Positions 49,163 to 60,091 of a DNA stretch of 64,000 nucleotides are shown one piece after another. This stretch comes from Prorocentrum cordatum (taxonomy: Eukaryota > Sar > Dinophyceae > Prorocentrales > Prorocentraceae), in assembly GCA_963575745.1 (NCBI GenBank), contig CAUYUJ010017904.1, positions 739,961-803,960 of the forward strand, read 5' to 3'. The stretch's first letter is position 1, and each line of letters starts with the position of its first letter. Under the pieces are notes generated by a model. It had not been told where the DNA came from and did not search any database. It was given only the letters and a program-made list of their open reading frames with translations. The translations under genes and the position numbers were made by a program.

Positions 49163-50812
49163 TCTCTCTCTGGAGTCTCTGCCCGATCGCGTAGCGATAT
49201 GAGTAATTAGACTTCCGCCACCCCAGCTGGGGTGTTGTGAGCTCTTGTGGCCTTCTCAGCTCGACTGAGGGCCTTCGGCCAGAGCCCCTTGGAAATACGC
49301 TGGAGGTATTCCTGCCCCGTGGGGGTGAGCTTACCGCAAGGTTCCCCGAGTTTCCCGAGAACCAGCTGGGCATAAGCCCCACACAGAACCAAAAATTCAG
49401 CCCAGCGTGGAACCGAGAACGGTGGCTGCTGTGAATAACCCCCCCCCCGCGACATGGACCGACTTCCCATGAGGGGCCTCCTTATAAGTGCCGTCTATAT
49501 TAAGGAGCTCAAAACATTCAGAAAGGAGCCAACGAGACCTCGAGGCCTTGCTGGAGGAACTAAAACACCTAGTACATTGAGAGCCTGTGGGGTCAACAGA
49601 GTGTTGGGACCCAAAAAGTGCGCAAGAACGAGGGGCAGGCGGTCGGTCGGTCTTAGACGCCACCTGCCTCTTAGGGCGCTGCTCCCTCTGACGCTGAAAC
49701 TCTCGCTTCTGGGCCTCGAGGGTGTCGAGTGCCGTCCGTAACAACCTCATGCGAACCTGAAAAAGCTTTTTGCTCGGCCAGCGCAACCCGTTGGCGGTGT
49801 TTTGGTGAAACACGTGCTTCACTGGCTGCAATTCCAGCAAGAGTGTCTGCTACACAATTGCCCACCGCCAAAGACGAGGCAATCCTCCCTTGAATGATAT
49901 CCTGTGGTTCCGCATGAGAAGGTACCCAGATAACCGTGACCGACCCTGTCCGTTGTGCCGTCGCCTTCTTCATTCTCAACCATAAGTCGGCGTCACTGCC
50001 TGTAGGTTCCTGGACCTTGCCGTGATGGAAATTGAGATAGCATGCTTCATTGTCGGTGAAAAAAACGAGATCCTGGTCTGTGGCCTTCACAGTCGCGACG
50101 AGAGCGAGAAGCTCTCCCCTGGGTACAGTCTGATGGGGGCCTGGTAACGGGCCCCAGAAAGCAGCACGAATCTCCATGTCATTGCCCTCAAGACTATAGA
50201 ATATGGCAGCTCCGACACCTACCCAACGAAGATGTGGGTTGTTGGTGTCCTGGCCGCCACTTGCATCTCCGAAAGCGTAAAGTGTCGTGTCGGCGGGCTC
50301 TCGTAGACACTGTGGGAAAAAATGCTCGACACCATGGCACGACCACTGCTCATGTTGTGGCGGTTGTGGTACCGCCGTCCATGCTGAGGGCATTAAGCCC
50401 CTAGTCCAGAAACACTCGTACATGTCCCGCTGGGCGTAGGCTTCGGGCAGCAAATAGTTGTTGCCCTGTAGGATGGGATTGTCCGGATTGCTTTCGCATT
50501 CCCAGGTGCGGTGGAAGCCGTCTTCATTAGCCAGGCCGCACCTGGGGCACTTGGCGTCGACGTCTGGCATCTTTGTCTCCTGAAATACTCGGTGTCGTGC
50601 CACGTGGCGCCAGTCGCGATGGTAAGCATCAAGTTGGACAACGTTACTCCCTGTGGCATGCGCTCCAAGTAGGCGAGCAGCTTGCGGTAGGATCTGTTGT
50701 CTGCACCATGCTGTAGGCCCTCGCCTCCATGGTGCTTGCTGGCGCTCTCGACGAAGAACCACTTGTATCAACATAATATGTCGGAGCTCCGCGCTGGTGT
50801 CGTGGATCGGCG
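49163..50812 (-). pseudogene. 5'-truncated, frameshifted non-LTR retrotransposon (RNase H and cysteine tail)
   Basis: Read on -, a zinc knuckle (KCPRCGLANEDGFHRTWEC, 50491-50556) is followed by RNase H (YAFGDASGG, VPRGELLALV, FFTDNEAC, NCVADTLAG; 49840-50280). A cysteine tail follows with LVLCGAYAQ and GEPCGKLTPTGQEYL, homologous to the tails at 32 and 37 kb. The coding frame changes near the A/T run at 49755 and at the poly-C run 49440-49448, and probably once near 50620, so it is broken. RT and EEP domains are missing. It is not the same family as the 26-32 kb element, because the RNase H sequences differ widely. In sense orientation the 3' end runs into (TCC)n, the reverse of the GGA mega-array. 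Confidence 0.85.
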
Positions 50813-50814
50813 TC

Positions 50815-50905
50815 AGGCCCCCCTGGCAGCGCCTCCGGCGCCGCCCCTGGCGCTCCAGGGAGGGGAGTCCGGCGCAGATCCGAAAAAACCGGCCGACCGT
50901 TGAAG
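50815..50905. mobile_element. Family B fold-back element, copy 4 (right part)
   Basis: GGCAGCGCCTCCGGCGCCGC and GGCGCAGATCCGAAAAAACC match the central and right parts of family B. Confidence 0.65.
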
Positions 50906-50937
50906 GTGCTCGTTTTTGTTGGTATGTTTGTTTTTCG

Positions 50938-51065
50938 TCTCCTCTTCCTCCTCCTCCTCCTCCTCCTCCTCCTCCTCCGCGCTTCTCCTTATCGTCCTCC
51001 TCGTGCTCCTCTTCCGCATCCTTCTCCAACTTCTCTCCCTCCTCGTCCTCCTCCTCCTCTACCTC
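50938..51065. repeat. (TCC)n-rich array
   Basis: A pure TCC run at 50944-50977, then TCC/CTT-rich sequence to 51065. Confidence 0.95.
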
Positions 51066-52427
51066 CTCGTCGTTCCATCATGAAGCGTATCCTTCTCTTT
51101 ACGATTGGCATCACCCACCTTCGGTGCCGATCGTCGCGCTCGGGCTTGTCAACCTCCGGGACAGGGGCAAGCTTGAGGCTGGTTATCCTCAGTCCCAGTC
51201 CTTCTCGTTCTAGTCTTCAGCATCCCTCCCCCCCGGCCTCCACCTCGTCGTCCTCTTCGCAGGCAGCGGCACGGACCGCCATCATGCCACCCATCAGTCC
51301 CGCCTTCTGCCCGTCGTCGAGCCCTTCCCTTCTCAACCCCCCATGTCGTCGTCTTTCACTCCCCCTCCATGTATGTCCTCATCGTCCGAGCGGTAAACGC
51401 GGCGTCAGCGGGACGTCAGCGGGACGTCAGTGTAGGTTTGGCCTGTCCCCCCGATCTGGCGCGTCGATTTCGTGGCGACAGTTCTTTTCGCATTTTGCAT
51501 CCGTAGTGTTCCGCAGAAGGCAACGCTCTCCAACGAACATACTAGCATGCTCTTGCCGAACAGGAGCGCACACTTCTGCGTCGAAGCGACATCGCGTGTA
51601 TGTTCGACACGTGCGCCTCATCTGATGACTCGAGTTCGTAATTGGTGTTTTTGTGTTTCGTGTGCGTGTCTCTGTATCTGGACGCGTGCGGGCTGAGGGC
51701 GTCGGTGCACGTGTTTTGCCAGCGCGCTCTAACGCGCCTTTAGTCTGCTTGATTATGTGAGGCCTTCAGCTGCGGCGATCGGTCCTGAAATCGATTTCTT
51801 CAGCCTCCTCCTCATCGCTCGAAGCCATACCTGGGCTTATAACCATGGCGCCATCTAGAAGCAAAGTAGGCCTGCGCATATTATTTGTAATGCCTGCCGC
51901 AGTTCCAAGTGGGCGGAGGACCGAGTTGGCACTTCTCCGAGGAGTCGTGTTCGTCCTCCTCCTTGCCTTCGCCATTCCCCTCCTGCCGTTTCGGGCTACG
52001 CGAACCCAAGCCAAACCTCGAGGTCGGTTTTCGATGTCGCTGCGGAGATCGCGAAGGTTACCAGTGGGGACAAGGTGTTTTGTCGAGGAGAGGCATGCCG
52101 TCCCCCAGCCATGCGCAGAGGGGGGTAGGGGGAGAGGGGAAGGCCTTTCAGAGGCACCCCTGCTTCTTAGAAGGCGCGGGCCTTGTCACAGATATGGGGC
52201 CGGCTCCTTCTAAGAGGCAGCCTCTGTGGACGAAGGTTTGCCCCATCCCCCTTGACCCCCCTTGTGCTTGCCGCCAGCTGTCCTCCACACTGCTCTGTGA
52301 CACAGCCTTGGTCACTCGCAGGGGCGCCGAGAGTGATCGCACTTCGCGCATCGCGACTTGGGTTTCAGAGGCGTCCTTCTCTAGTAGGATGGCGGCGGGA
52401 GGGCGCGAATATCACCGCGCATCGCGG
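51066..52427. other. No gene recognised; hairpin-rich segment at 52140-52240
   Basis: GCACCCCTGCTTCTTAGAAG and CTCCTTCTAAGAGGCAGC form inverted pairs and resemble 8335-8400 and 42150-42190. GGACGTCAGCG is tandemly repeated at 51410. No coding support. Confidence 0.5.
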
Positions 52428-52735
52428 GGCTCATTTCGACGCCTCCGATTCGATTCGAATCGATTCCGATGGCTTCTGATTCCGATTTGAGTCGATTTCG
52501 GATTCAGATGTGGACTCCGATTTTCCAATGGAGGCATACCAGCCTGCCGATTTCGGCCGATTCGACTTTTAACGACTCGGCTGCCGATCACCGACGATCC
52601 GATTCATTTCGATCGCCGAATCAATTGATCGATTCGATGTTTAGGATCTCCTGGCATCGCGGGGCGCGAGGTCTCGAAGTTAGGCTACCCAGATCGCGAC
52701 AGAGAGTTCGGAAAGTCATGTCCAATATGGGCAGT
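52428..52735. repeat. Family U GATTCG-rich repeat, copy 2
   Basis: GATTCGATTCGAATCGATTC, CAGCCTGCCGATTTCGGC and similar, shared with copies 1 and 3. Confidence 0.7.
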
Positions 52736-53110
52736 TAGGTTTTTTGGTAGGGGTGGATTAGCACGGAATCATCCCGCAGAACTTTGTGTGCGTCGGCACC
52801 GCAAGGACGACGTGCGCGTTCAGAAATCATACCGTATAATCCGCAAGGCGGGCTCTTTCTGGCAATACCGCTCGAGGAGCGATGTAATTTATTATGTGTG
52901 TACTACATGCTCGTTCCGTTCTGCCAGACGCGCGCCTCCAACGCTAGCACGTAATATTAGTAGGTCCTTCAGCGTCCAACGTGTTGTTTTGTCCATCCCT
53001 GCGCCGCAAGTAAAGACTCGAGATCGTAAAGTACTACGACATCTGAGTTTCGGCGCTCCGGCGCCCCCGCCGAGCTCTTAGAGGGCCACCCCCCGGGGCG
53101 CACATCGGCG

Positions 53111-53134
53111 CCTGTCTGTCTGTCTGTCTGTCTG
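53111..53134. repeat. (CTGT)n microsatellite
   Basis: Six CTGT units. The surrounding 52736-53769 shows no other feature. Confidence 0.95.
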
Positions 53135-53769
53135 CGCCGCCACAAGAGCCAGTGCAGCAGCGGTGGGAGCCCGACGCCAGCAGCGCGCCCGGGGCCGAAG
53201 CGGCCGCGGCGCAGCTCGGCGCCAGCGGCACCGCACTCGATTCGGGCAGCGAGCGCAGCCTGCGCGGCCCCGAAAGACGGCGGCGACCGACCCTTTGGGA
53301 TCTACAGTTATCACCTTGTAATAATCACCCTGATATAATTTGAGTTAGTATATGAAAAACAATAAGCATGATAATGTGACTGATGATGGTACGACTAGAG
53401 GAGACTACTAAGAATACGAATCTTCATTACTATTCGCTCCTTAGATGCACGTCGGGGGACTCTTCGGGCCGAGGCTTGCCGTGGCCAGGAAAGCTTTTCG
53501 TTCCTCAGGGTAGCACGGTGGCTGTGCCCTCCTGATGGGGTCCCAGCAGGTGGGGCCGGATGATCGCGCCGCATCGCCGATGCATCGCCGGTGCGGCTCG
53601 AGGTGGGCTTCGATCTTCTCCACGACCTTCGTTGCCACGGCTGGAGGCGCACACCAGGAGAGGTCTGGGGAGTAATTAGCGGTATCGATACCTCTGGGTG
53701 TTCCCCAGTCTCGGAAGGCTCAGATGGCCTCTGGTCGAGTAGCTGGGAAGAGGATAACTTGTCGTTGCT

Positions 53770-53880
53770 GAGCGTGCTGGAACGCTTTGAGAAGGCCGCC
53801 ACGCCCGATACATCCTTCAGAGCCGCCGGACCTCAGAGATTCTCACCCGTGGGTAGCTTCCTCTAGGCTTCGTCCGAGTT
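53770..53880. mobile_element. Family C element, copy 5 (diverged)
   Basis: GAGCGTGCTGGAACGCTTTG, AGAGCCGCCGGACCTCAGAG and GGCTTCGTCC match other C copies loosely. Confidence 0.55.
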
Positions 53881-53997
53881 GGCCTTCTGAGAGGATTTCC
53901 AGGCCTTCTCCGAAGACGCCGGCTGCTTTTAGGAGAGGGCCGGAGGCCTGTGGAGAAGCCCCACTTTCTTCGGAGAAAGCCTGCCCCCTCGGCGCGC

Positions 53998-54872
53998 CAC
54001 CGAGGAGGAGGAGGAGGAGGAGGAGGAGGAGGAGGAGGAGGAGGAGGAGCGAGGAGGAGGAGGAGGAGGAGGAGGAGGAGGCGGAGAGAGGAGGAGGAGG
54101 AGGAGGAGGAGGAGGAGGAGGAGGCGGAGGAGGAGGAGGAGGCGGAGGAGGAGGAGGAGGGGGAGGAGGAGGAGGGAGGAGGAGGAGAGGAGGAGGAGGA
54201 GGAGGAGGGAGGAGGAGGAGGAGGAGGAGGAGGAGGAGGAGGAGGAGGAGGAGGCGGAGGAGGAGGAGGAGGAGGAGGAGGAGGAGGAGGAGTAGGAGGA
54301 GAGGAGGAGGAGGAGGAGGAGGAGGGGGAGGAGGAGGAGGAGGAGGAGGGAGGAGGAGGAGAGGAGGAGGAGGAGGAGGAGGGGAGGAGGAGGAGGGGGA
54401 GGAGGGAGGAGAGGAAGGAGGAGGAGGAGGGGAGGAGGAGGAGGAGGGAGGAGGAGGCGGAGGAGGGAGGAGGAGGCGGAGAGGAGGAGGAGGAGGAGGA
54501 GCGAGAGGAGGAGCGAGGAGGAGGGGGAGGGGGAGGAGGAGGCGGAGGAGGAGGAGGAGGAGGAGGAGGAGGAGGAGGAGGAGGAGAGGAGGAGGGGAGG
54601 AGGAGGAGGAGGAGGAGGAGGGAGGGGAGGGGGAGGGAGGAGAGGAGGAGGAGGAGGATGAGGAGGAGGAGGAGGAGGAGGAGGGGAGGGGGGGAGGGGG
54701 AGGAGGGGGAGGAGGAGGAGGGAGGAGGAGGAGGAGGAGGAGGAGGAGGAGGAGGAGGAGGAGGAGGAGGAGGAGGGAGAGAGAAGGAGGAGGAGGAGGA
54801 GGAGGAGGATGAGCAAGAAGAGCAGGTGGAGCAGGAGGAGGAGGAGGAGGAGGAGGAGGAGGAAGAGGCGAG
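53998..54872. repeat. (GGA)n array, about 875 bp
   Basis: GGA triplets with occasional GCG, GGGG and ATGAGC interruptions. Confidence 0.98.
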
Positions 54873-55075
54873 GAGGTGCCTGGCTGCGTCGGATGGGGGG
54901 ACGGCGGCGGCCTCCGCGTGGGATTTTCAGAAGCCCAACCCAATTTCTCCCACAAGCCGTCCTGGAAGCCTCTGGCGCTGCACCTCTCTGACAGGTGCAG
55001 CTTCCCCGGCGAGGACCGCGGAGAAGCCTCCTGCATGCACGGAGGGATCTATCCTCCGAGGACCTACGAAGCGCA

Positions 55076-55172
55076 TCGAGGACCCTCGAGGAGCATCCCT
55101 CGAGGACCCTCGGCGAAGCACAGACGCGCGGAGCCAGGACAAGGCCACGGGGCATGGACGTCCGAGCGATGG
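55076..55172. mobile_element. Family D element, copy 4 (right part)
   Basis: CGAGGACCCTCGAGGAGCAT, GGCGAAGCACAGACGCG and GGACGTCCGAGCGATGGCG match the interior and right end of family D. 54873-55075 and 55173-55269 show nothing else. Confidence 0.6.
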
Positions 55173-55269
55173 CGACAGCTGGGCCCCTCTCCAGCAAGCC
55201 CCCTCGGCACTCCCCAGCAAGCCGCCCCCCCCCGTGGGCGCTGGTGTGCCCGTGGCCGACCTAATCTGG

Positions 55270-55418
55270 TCGACACAGACAGTGAATCGTCGATCCCCTG
55301 GAAGCGATGGGAAAACATGGCAAGTGGGGGGGGAAGACGCAAACCGAGAAAGTGTGGACAAATACGTGGAATCCTTGGAGCTGTGTGTGTTTATTTGTGT
55401 GTCCCAGCGCCCCTTTTT
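55270..55418 (+). mobile_element. Family A interspersed repeat, copy 3
   Basis: ACACAGACAGTGAATCGTCG, GTGGGGGGGGAAGACGC and a GTGTTTATTTGTGTGTCCC tail. Flanked by CTAATCTGG (55261) and CTAATCCGG (55419), a probable 9-bp duplication with one change. Confidence 0.85.
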
Positions 55419-55514
55419 CTAATCCGGCATCGTGCGTGCAGTCCGGCCGGACTGGACCCACCCCTGGGCTTCATTCGGGCGGGTGCTATTTTGGAGTAGG
55501 CAAAACGCCAGAAA

Positions 55515-55658
55515 CATCAACTTGTGGCGCTCCGCGCAGAATTCTTGGATCCGCTCTGGGCCCCCCTGGCGGCGCCTCCGGCGCCGCCTTCTCCGCGCGC
55601 CGAGGAGGGGGGTTGAGCGCAGATCCAAGAAATCCGCTCGGGGTGCCAAGAGTTGATG
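55515..55658. mobile_element. Family B fold-back element, copy 5 (intact)
   Basis: CATCAACTTGTGGCGCTCCG and GGGGTGCCAAGAGTTGATG are the ends. CGGCGCCTCCGGCGCCG is the central palindrome. 144 bp, the best-preserved copy. Confidence 0.88.
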
Positions 55659-55740
55659 TCTGTGCCGTTATTTATTCTTCTAGCCATGTGGGGTGACCCA
55701 AGTGGGGGGCGAAGAAAGGGGCTCTTCTACGGCCCTCTAG

Positions 55741-56403
55741 TTCACCCCCCACCAGTGTCCCCACTGTCCCCACACCTGTCCCACTGCCCCCACTATCCCC
55801 ATCAATGTCCCACTCTCCGCACAGTTCCCGCCGCTGACCGACTGAGCTGTCCCACTGTTCCCTCTACTGTCCCACTGTCCCCACCACTCTCCCCACTTCA
55901 CAACTGTCCCACCAATGTCCTCACCGCCGCCCTCACTACTGTCCCCACCACCACCGTCCCCACCACTGTCCCACTGTCCCCACCACTGTCCCACTGTCCC
56001 CACACCACTGTTCCCACCACCGCCGTTCCCACCACTGTCCCAGTGTCCCCACTGTCCCCACCACTCTCCCACTGTCCCCACTGTCCCAGTGTCCCCACTG
56101 TCCCCACTGTCCCAGTGTCCCCACTGTCCCAGTGTATCACTGTCTCATTGTTCCACCAACGTCCTCACCGCCGCCCTCTCCAGTGTCCCCACCACCGTCC
56201 CCACCACTGTCCCACTGTCCCCACTGTCCCCACCACTGTCCCACTGTCCCGACATCACTGTCCCCACCACCACCGTTACCACTGTACCGACATCACTGTC
56301 CCACTGTCCCACTGTCCCCACCACTGTCCCACTGTCCCCACACCACTGTCCCCACCACCACCGTCCCCACCACTGTCCCACTGTCCCCACCACTGTCCAA
56401 ATG
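55741..56403. repeat. CCCACTGT/CCCCACCACTGT minisatellite
   Basis: About 660 bp of degenerate 10-12 bp units built from CCCACTGTCC and CCACCACTGT. A TCCTCACCGCCGCCCTC motif occurs twice about 250 bp apart (55917, 56162), hinting at higher-order duplication. Confidence 0.95.
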
Positions 56404-56684
56404 TCCCGAGGAGCGGGAGTCGTCTGCCGGCGGCGAGGAGGGGGGCCTTGGGGGGTTCGAAGTGATTCCCCCTCCTTATCATGATGAACCCTGGGGGGGG
56501 GTCGAACCAGTATTGACCCCACCCGGTGTTCAAGGGGGGGCGGGGGACCGGGTTGGAACCCCCCAGAAACCCCTTTCTGTTTTCTGCCAGCAGCGGCAGA
56601 ACACGCTCTTTCACACATCCCCTGTTTGTTCGGGGGGGATATCTCACACGCCTAGAGACCCGCAAGGGGCCGGCGGTTCTCGGT
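56404..56684. other. No recognised feature
   Basis: Poly-G/C runs and ordinary sequence. Confidence 0.4.
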
Positions 56685-57135
56685 TCGACCTCGATCGGCT
56701 CCGATGCGATTTCGATTTCGGATGTTGATTCGATTCGATTTTGGATTTCGATTCTTCCGACTCGATTTCGATCGATTGATTCGATTTCGGATTCCGATTC
56801 GATTCGATTTCGGTTGCCGATTCTTCCGACTCACGTTCGAGTTCGATTTCGATCTTTCATCGACGAGGGCGCCGAGACTTCAAGCGGCAACGCGCGGGCC
56901 AGCCCCCCTTTCGCGTCGGATTGCGGGGTTCGTTTCGATTCCTCGGGCTCGATTCGATTAGATTCGATCTCGGTCGATTCCGATTCGATTCGACGTCGGA
57001 TTCCGATTGGGATTCCAGTGTCTCAATGGATGACTCACTGGTCTGCCAGTTTCCGCCGATCCGACTTCTCCCGACTTGGCTGCCGTTTTCCGCCGATCCG
57101 ATTCATTGCGATCTCCGATCCGACTTGTGGATTCG
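56685..57135. repeat. Family U GATTCG-rich repeat, copy 3
   Basis: GATTCGATTTCGGATTCCG-type units in two blocks, plus CCGCCGATCCGACTTCTCCC and GATTCGATTCTGGG shared with copies 1 and 2. Confidence 0.75.
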
Positions 57136-57245
57136 ATTCTGGGCTTTCCTGCAGATGCTCCACGTCATCAACGACAAGGGCGAAGAGACCTCCCGCGGCA
57201 ACACGCAGGCATGCCCCCCTTTTCGCGTCGGAATGGGATCGGCTG

Positions 57246-57560
57246 CGCCTAAGAGTGACCTTGCGCCGGAGTGACCTTTGGTGCGGGCACACAGGGGTGC
57301 CACCATCTCTGGCCGGTGCACTCGGGTTGCTTGGATTCGGCCCCCCTTCCGCGGACCTCTACCGCCGCGCACAGAAGGTCATTCTTCCCTACTGTCACTC
57401 ATTGCCTGCAGTCGCTGGGGAGGTTCGAGGTGCGAGGTTCTCGGGCAGTGACGTCGGTTTCCGGCGGTTTTTCAGCGTCGGGATACCTTCCAACAGCTGC
57501 GCCTCGCCGAATGCTTTCCGGGGGTGCCAGCTTCGCGCGGACGAAGGGGGGGATTGGACG
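57246..57560. repeat. Family V dispersed repeat, copy 3 (partial)
   Basis: GAGGTTCGAGGTGCGAGGTT, CAGCTGCGCCTCGCCGA and TTCCGGGGGTGCC match copies 1 and 2. Confidence 0.6.
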
Positions 57561-57951
57561 CCTCGAGTTCCGTGAGATCTGGACGCTGCAGTTATCTAAC
57601 ACGGGGCGTTCTCGCCCGATGTGGCCCAGGCCCATCACAGGTCGATTGGGCTCAGAAGCTGCCGCGGGCAAGAGTTGGTCTAGGGCTCCAGTCGTGATGC
57701 TTCGCGCCAATGCAGTCCTTGCTCGGTGCTCCATGTCAGATCTCGGCGACCGAGGTGTTCGGGCGCTGCCGTCGGCTCTCGCCGGCGTCGCAGTCTCGGT
57801 TGCGCCTCGCCTGGAGCCTTCCGGGGGTGCCCGCAGATCCTCCAGAGCGGTCGCCGGAGGCCGGAGCTCTGGCTCCAAGGCCAGGCGGCGACGATCCCCG
57901 GGGTCGGAGAGCAAGGGGAGACTTTGAGCAGGAGGTCGACTACAGGATGAA
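57561..57951. other. No recognised feature
   Basis: 57760-57840 resembles the tail of family V again (GCGCCTCGCCTGGAGCCTTC). Otherwise nothing. Confidence 0.4.
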
Positions 57952-58115
57952 CCAGGAGGGAACAAAAACACACAGACACAAGTAATCGTCGATCCCCCAG
58001 AAGATATGGGAAACCAGGGGAACTGGGGGGGAAGAAAAAAACCCAGAAAATGTTGGAACATATGGGGAATCCGGCTATTTGTGTGCATTTGTTTGTGTGT
58101 CCCAGGACCCCTTCA
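57952..58115 (+). mobile_element. Family A interspersed repeat, copy 4
   Basis: CCAGGAGGGAACAAAAACAC to CCCAGGACCCCTTCA, with TAATCGTCGATCCCCCAGAA inside. 164 bp. Confidence 0.85.
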
Positions 58116-58664
58116 ATTAATTTACCTGAAAGTTAACATGTTCGGCGAATCTACGGCACATGCGCGGAATGTTCGTAGAGCTGCGCGCATTGTGTTTTTA
58201 TTCTTTGCAGATATCGACGGACATGAAAAATCCGGGGGTAAATCACTTAGGTAGTCGATCTCCTATTCATATGCTTCGTAGATTCGACGAACATTGACAA
58301 ACATTCTGGCGTAAATCAGTGATGCAGTCGATCTCCTACTCGAAGAGTAGGGGAAGGAGCCGTCGGGCGCCTTCCTCGATACTATAGGCGCCTCGGGCGC
58401 CAGGAGGCGCCAGAGAAATCAGCCACGCACCCATCGGTCGTTGAAAGTAGGTATTTTGGTATTTCCAGATTCCAATCTCATTCAAGCGCCTTCCTACTTC
58501 AATGCTCGAGTGGCTTCTCCTTTGCCGTCCTCCTTCGGGGGCGGGCGAGCACCCACTCTAGTTTCAACGCCTCCGTACTCCATGTTTCGACCTACTTCTT
58601 CCGATCCATGGGTAAACTGATTCGCGTACCCTCGCTTTCCCCTCCCCCCCCCCCCTCCGTGGCA
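58116..58664. other. No gene; family P-like ends
   Basis: GTAGTCGATCTCCTATTCAT (58253) and GCAGTCGATCTCCTACTCGA (58326) resemble family P ends in the same orientation. Nothing else. Confidence 0.45.
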
Positions 58665-58885
58665 ACGACAGGGGGGGATAGGCACAGGGGGAGGACGCCT
58701 CGACCCCCAGTCGCCCATGAATCAACGATAGGGGCCCGATAGCCCCAACCCGCCCAGGAGCGTGCGGATTCGCTGTCGGGGGCACATCCCCGATCTATCG
58801 GCGATATATATATATATATATATATATGTATATCTATATATATATATATATATGTACTGCCGATTCGGGGTTGATGCTTCCCCCC
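58665..58885. mobile_element. Family N TIR element, copy 4 with (TA)n expansion
   Basis: GGACGCCTCGACCCCCAGTC to CGGGGTTGATGCTTCCCC. A (TA)n run (58806-58854) has grown where other copies read CTATCGGCGATGCATCG. Confidence 0.7.
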
Positions 58886-58974
58886 CTGCGCGTATCCCCC
58901 TTCATCGTGGCCCCCCCCCCCCCCTAGTTTGATCGAACACCGGGAACACGGCCTGAACGCAATTCCTCGGAGGG

Positions 58975-59115
58975 CCGCGCGGATGTCTCAGGTCGGCGTC
59001 GGGCACCCCCTGGCCTGGCGGTGCCTCGAGTGCCGCCCCTGGCATGCTCCGCGCCCCAGGGAGAAAGGGTCCAGCGACGATCCAAGAAATCCGCCGCGCG
59101 GATCCCAGACAAACT
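58975..59115. mobile_element. Family B fold-back element, copy 6 (diverged)
   Basis: GGCCGCGCGGATGTCTCAGG and CGATCCAAGAAATCCGCCGC are the arms. CGAGTGCCGCCCCTGGCATG is the centre. Confidence 0.7.
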
Positions 59116-59126
59116 ATAGTCACGCA

Positions 59127-59372
59127 CTTAGTGGGCCTTGGAAACGACAGGGCCGTTTTTTTACCGGTTCCGTTTTGCCGTTTTTGTTGCTGGTTCCGAC
59201 GCCGTTTTTTTACCGGTTCCGTCGCCGTTTTTTGACCGGTTCCGGCTCCGGTTCCAATCCTGGAGCCGTTTTTTGCCGTTTCTGGTCGCCGTTTTTTTGC
59301 CGTTTCCATTTTCAAGGCCTTTTTTTTGGAAACGGTAAAAAAACGGCCTTGCCGTTTCCGGGGCCCACAAAG
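59127..59372 (+). mobile_element. Family H TIR element, copy 2, with 8-bp target duplication
   Basis: GTGGGCCTTGGAAACGACAG and TGCCGTTTCCGGGGCCCAC are TIRs. The interior repeats GCCGTTTTTT/ACCGGTTCCG, the reverse complement of copy 1. GTCACGCA flanks it at 59119-59126 and 59373-59380. Confidence 0.9.
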
Positions 59373-59373
59373 G

Positions 59374-60091
59374 TCACGCAGCTTCTTGTTCATCTCCTCT
59401 GAGGGCGAACAGCGGCACGACATCCCTTGCTTGCTCCTCGGTCGGGAGAGCCTGTCCCAGCGCGGGTGGAAAGTTCATGTCCCCACCCGGGGTGCACTCC
59501 AGATTTCGTAATAAAGGGAGGGGGGTCTCATTTCGGGGGGGGTCTCTTCCAGGCTATCTTGGAGGGCCTGGGGGGGTCTGGGGACGATGTTTTGGAGGGT
59601 TCTCCCAACGGGGGGGGTCTGAAATGGCTTGTCTTGGAGGGTCCAGACCCCCTCCCTTTGATAACGAAATGTGGAGTAAACTTCACACCTGCTTTGGGGG
59701 CACCTGCTCCTGCCGGCGCAGCCGCTGCCTCTCTTGCCTGCTGGCTGGTGCCCCCCGCCCGCGAGCTCCCCGCCGAGCAGCCGGGCCTCCGACGACGTTA
59801 CGTTGTCAGCCTGTTTTTTTGGGATCCGGGCAAGTTTACTTGCATGGACGGGGGGGGCGCTGAGTCTGAAGCAGGCCGAAAACAAGTCGACGGGCGGAAA
59901 TCGCGCAAGTCGAAGGACACTTGCACGCTCGTCTTCGATCGAAGAGGAGCGAGGGGGGGCGGGGGGGGGGGAGGGGCGAACGCCATGCAAGTAAGCTTGC
60001 CTGGATATAAAGAAAAACATGCTCTTTCGCGCACCGCCGGACCGGGGTGCGAGGTCGAGGTCGGTTCGGGGAGGGCACCCTTGGCGTTCTT
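59374..60091 (+). CDS. Exon-like chain 3 (three islands split by elements Q and R)
   Basis: I do not recognise the protein. Island 1 (59374-59491) reads SRSFLFISSEGEQRHDIPCL to QRGWKVHVPTR. Island 2 (59722-59829) reads SLACWLVPPARELPAEQPG then LRRRYVVSLFFWDP. Island 3 (60013-60091) reads KHALSRTAGPGCEVEVGSG then RAPLAFF. Element Q fills the first gap (59492-59721, GTGCAC to GCGCAG). Element R fills the second (59830-60012, GCAAGT to ATAAAG). Island 1 leaves one base, island 2 supplies two and leaves one, and island 3 supplies two, so both joins restore codons without a stop. GCAAGT is the classic GC-type donor. A family A copy starts 4 bp after island 3. Upstream, family H copy 2 sits at the very start. 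The coding bias is good, but there is no homology or transcript. Confidence 0.45.
59492..59721. mobile_element. Element Q (TIR element, candidate intron)
   Basis: GTGCACTCCAGATTTCGTAA with AAGGGAGGGGGG at the left pairs with CCCTCCCTTTG and ACGAAATGTGGAGTAAAC (to about 59681) at the right. The candidate intron extends about 40 bp further to GCGCAG. Confidence 0.7.
59824..60006. mobile_element. Element R (TIR element, candidate intron)
   Basis: ATCCGGGCAAGTTTACTTGC and GCAAGTAAGCTTGCCTGGAT form 24-bp TIRs with two mismatches. The candidate intron is this element shifted 6 bp to the right. Confidence 0.8.

Noticed and set aside
50900-51625. 241-codon plus-strand frame
   Set aside because: It starts in a TCC array, and the remainder has no coding character.
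53787-55422. Long frames rich in Arg, Glu and Gly on + and Ser, Leu, Pro on -
   Set aside because: Produced by the (GGA)n array at 53998-54872.
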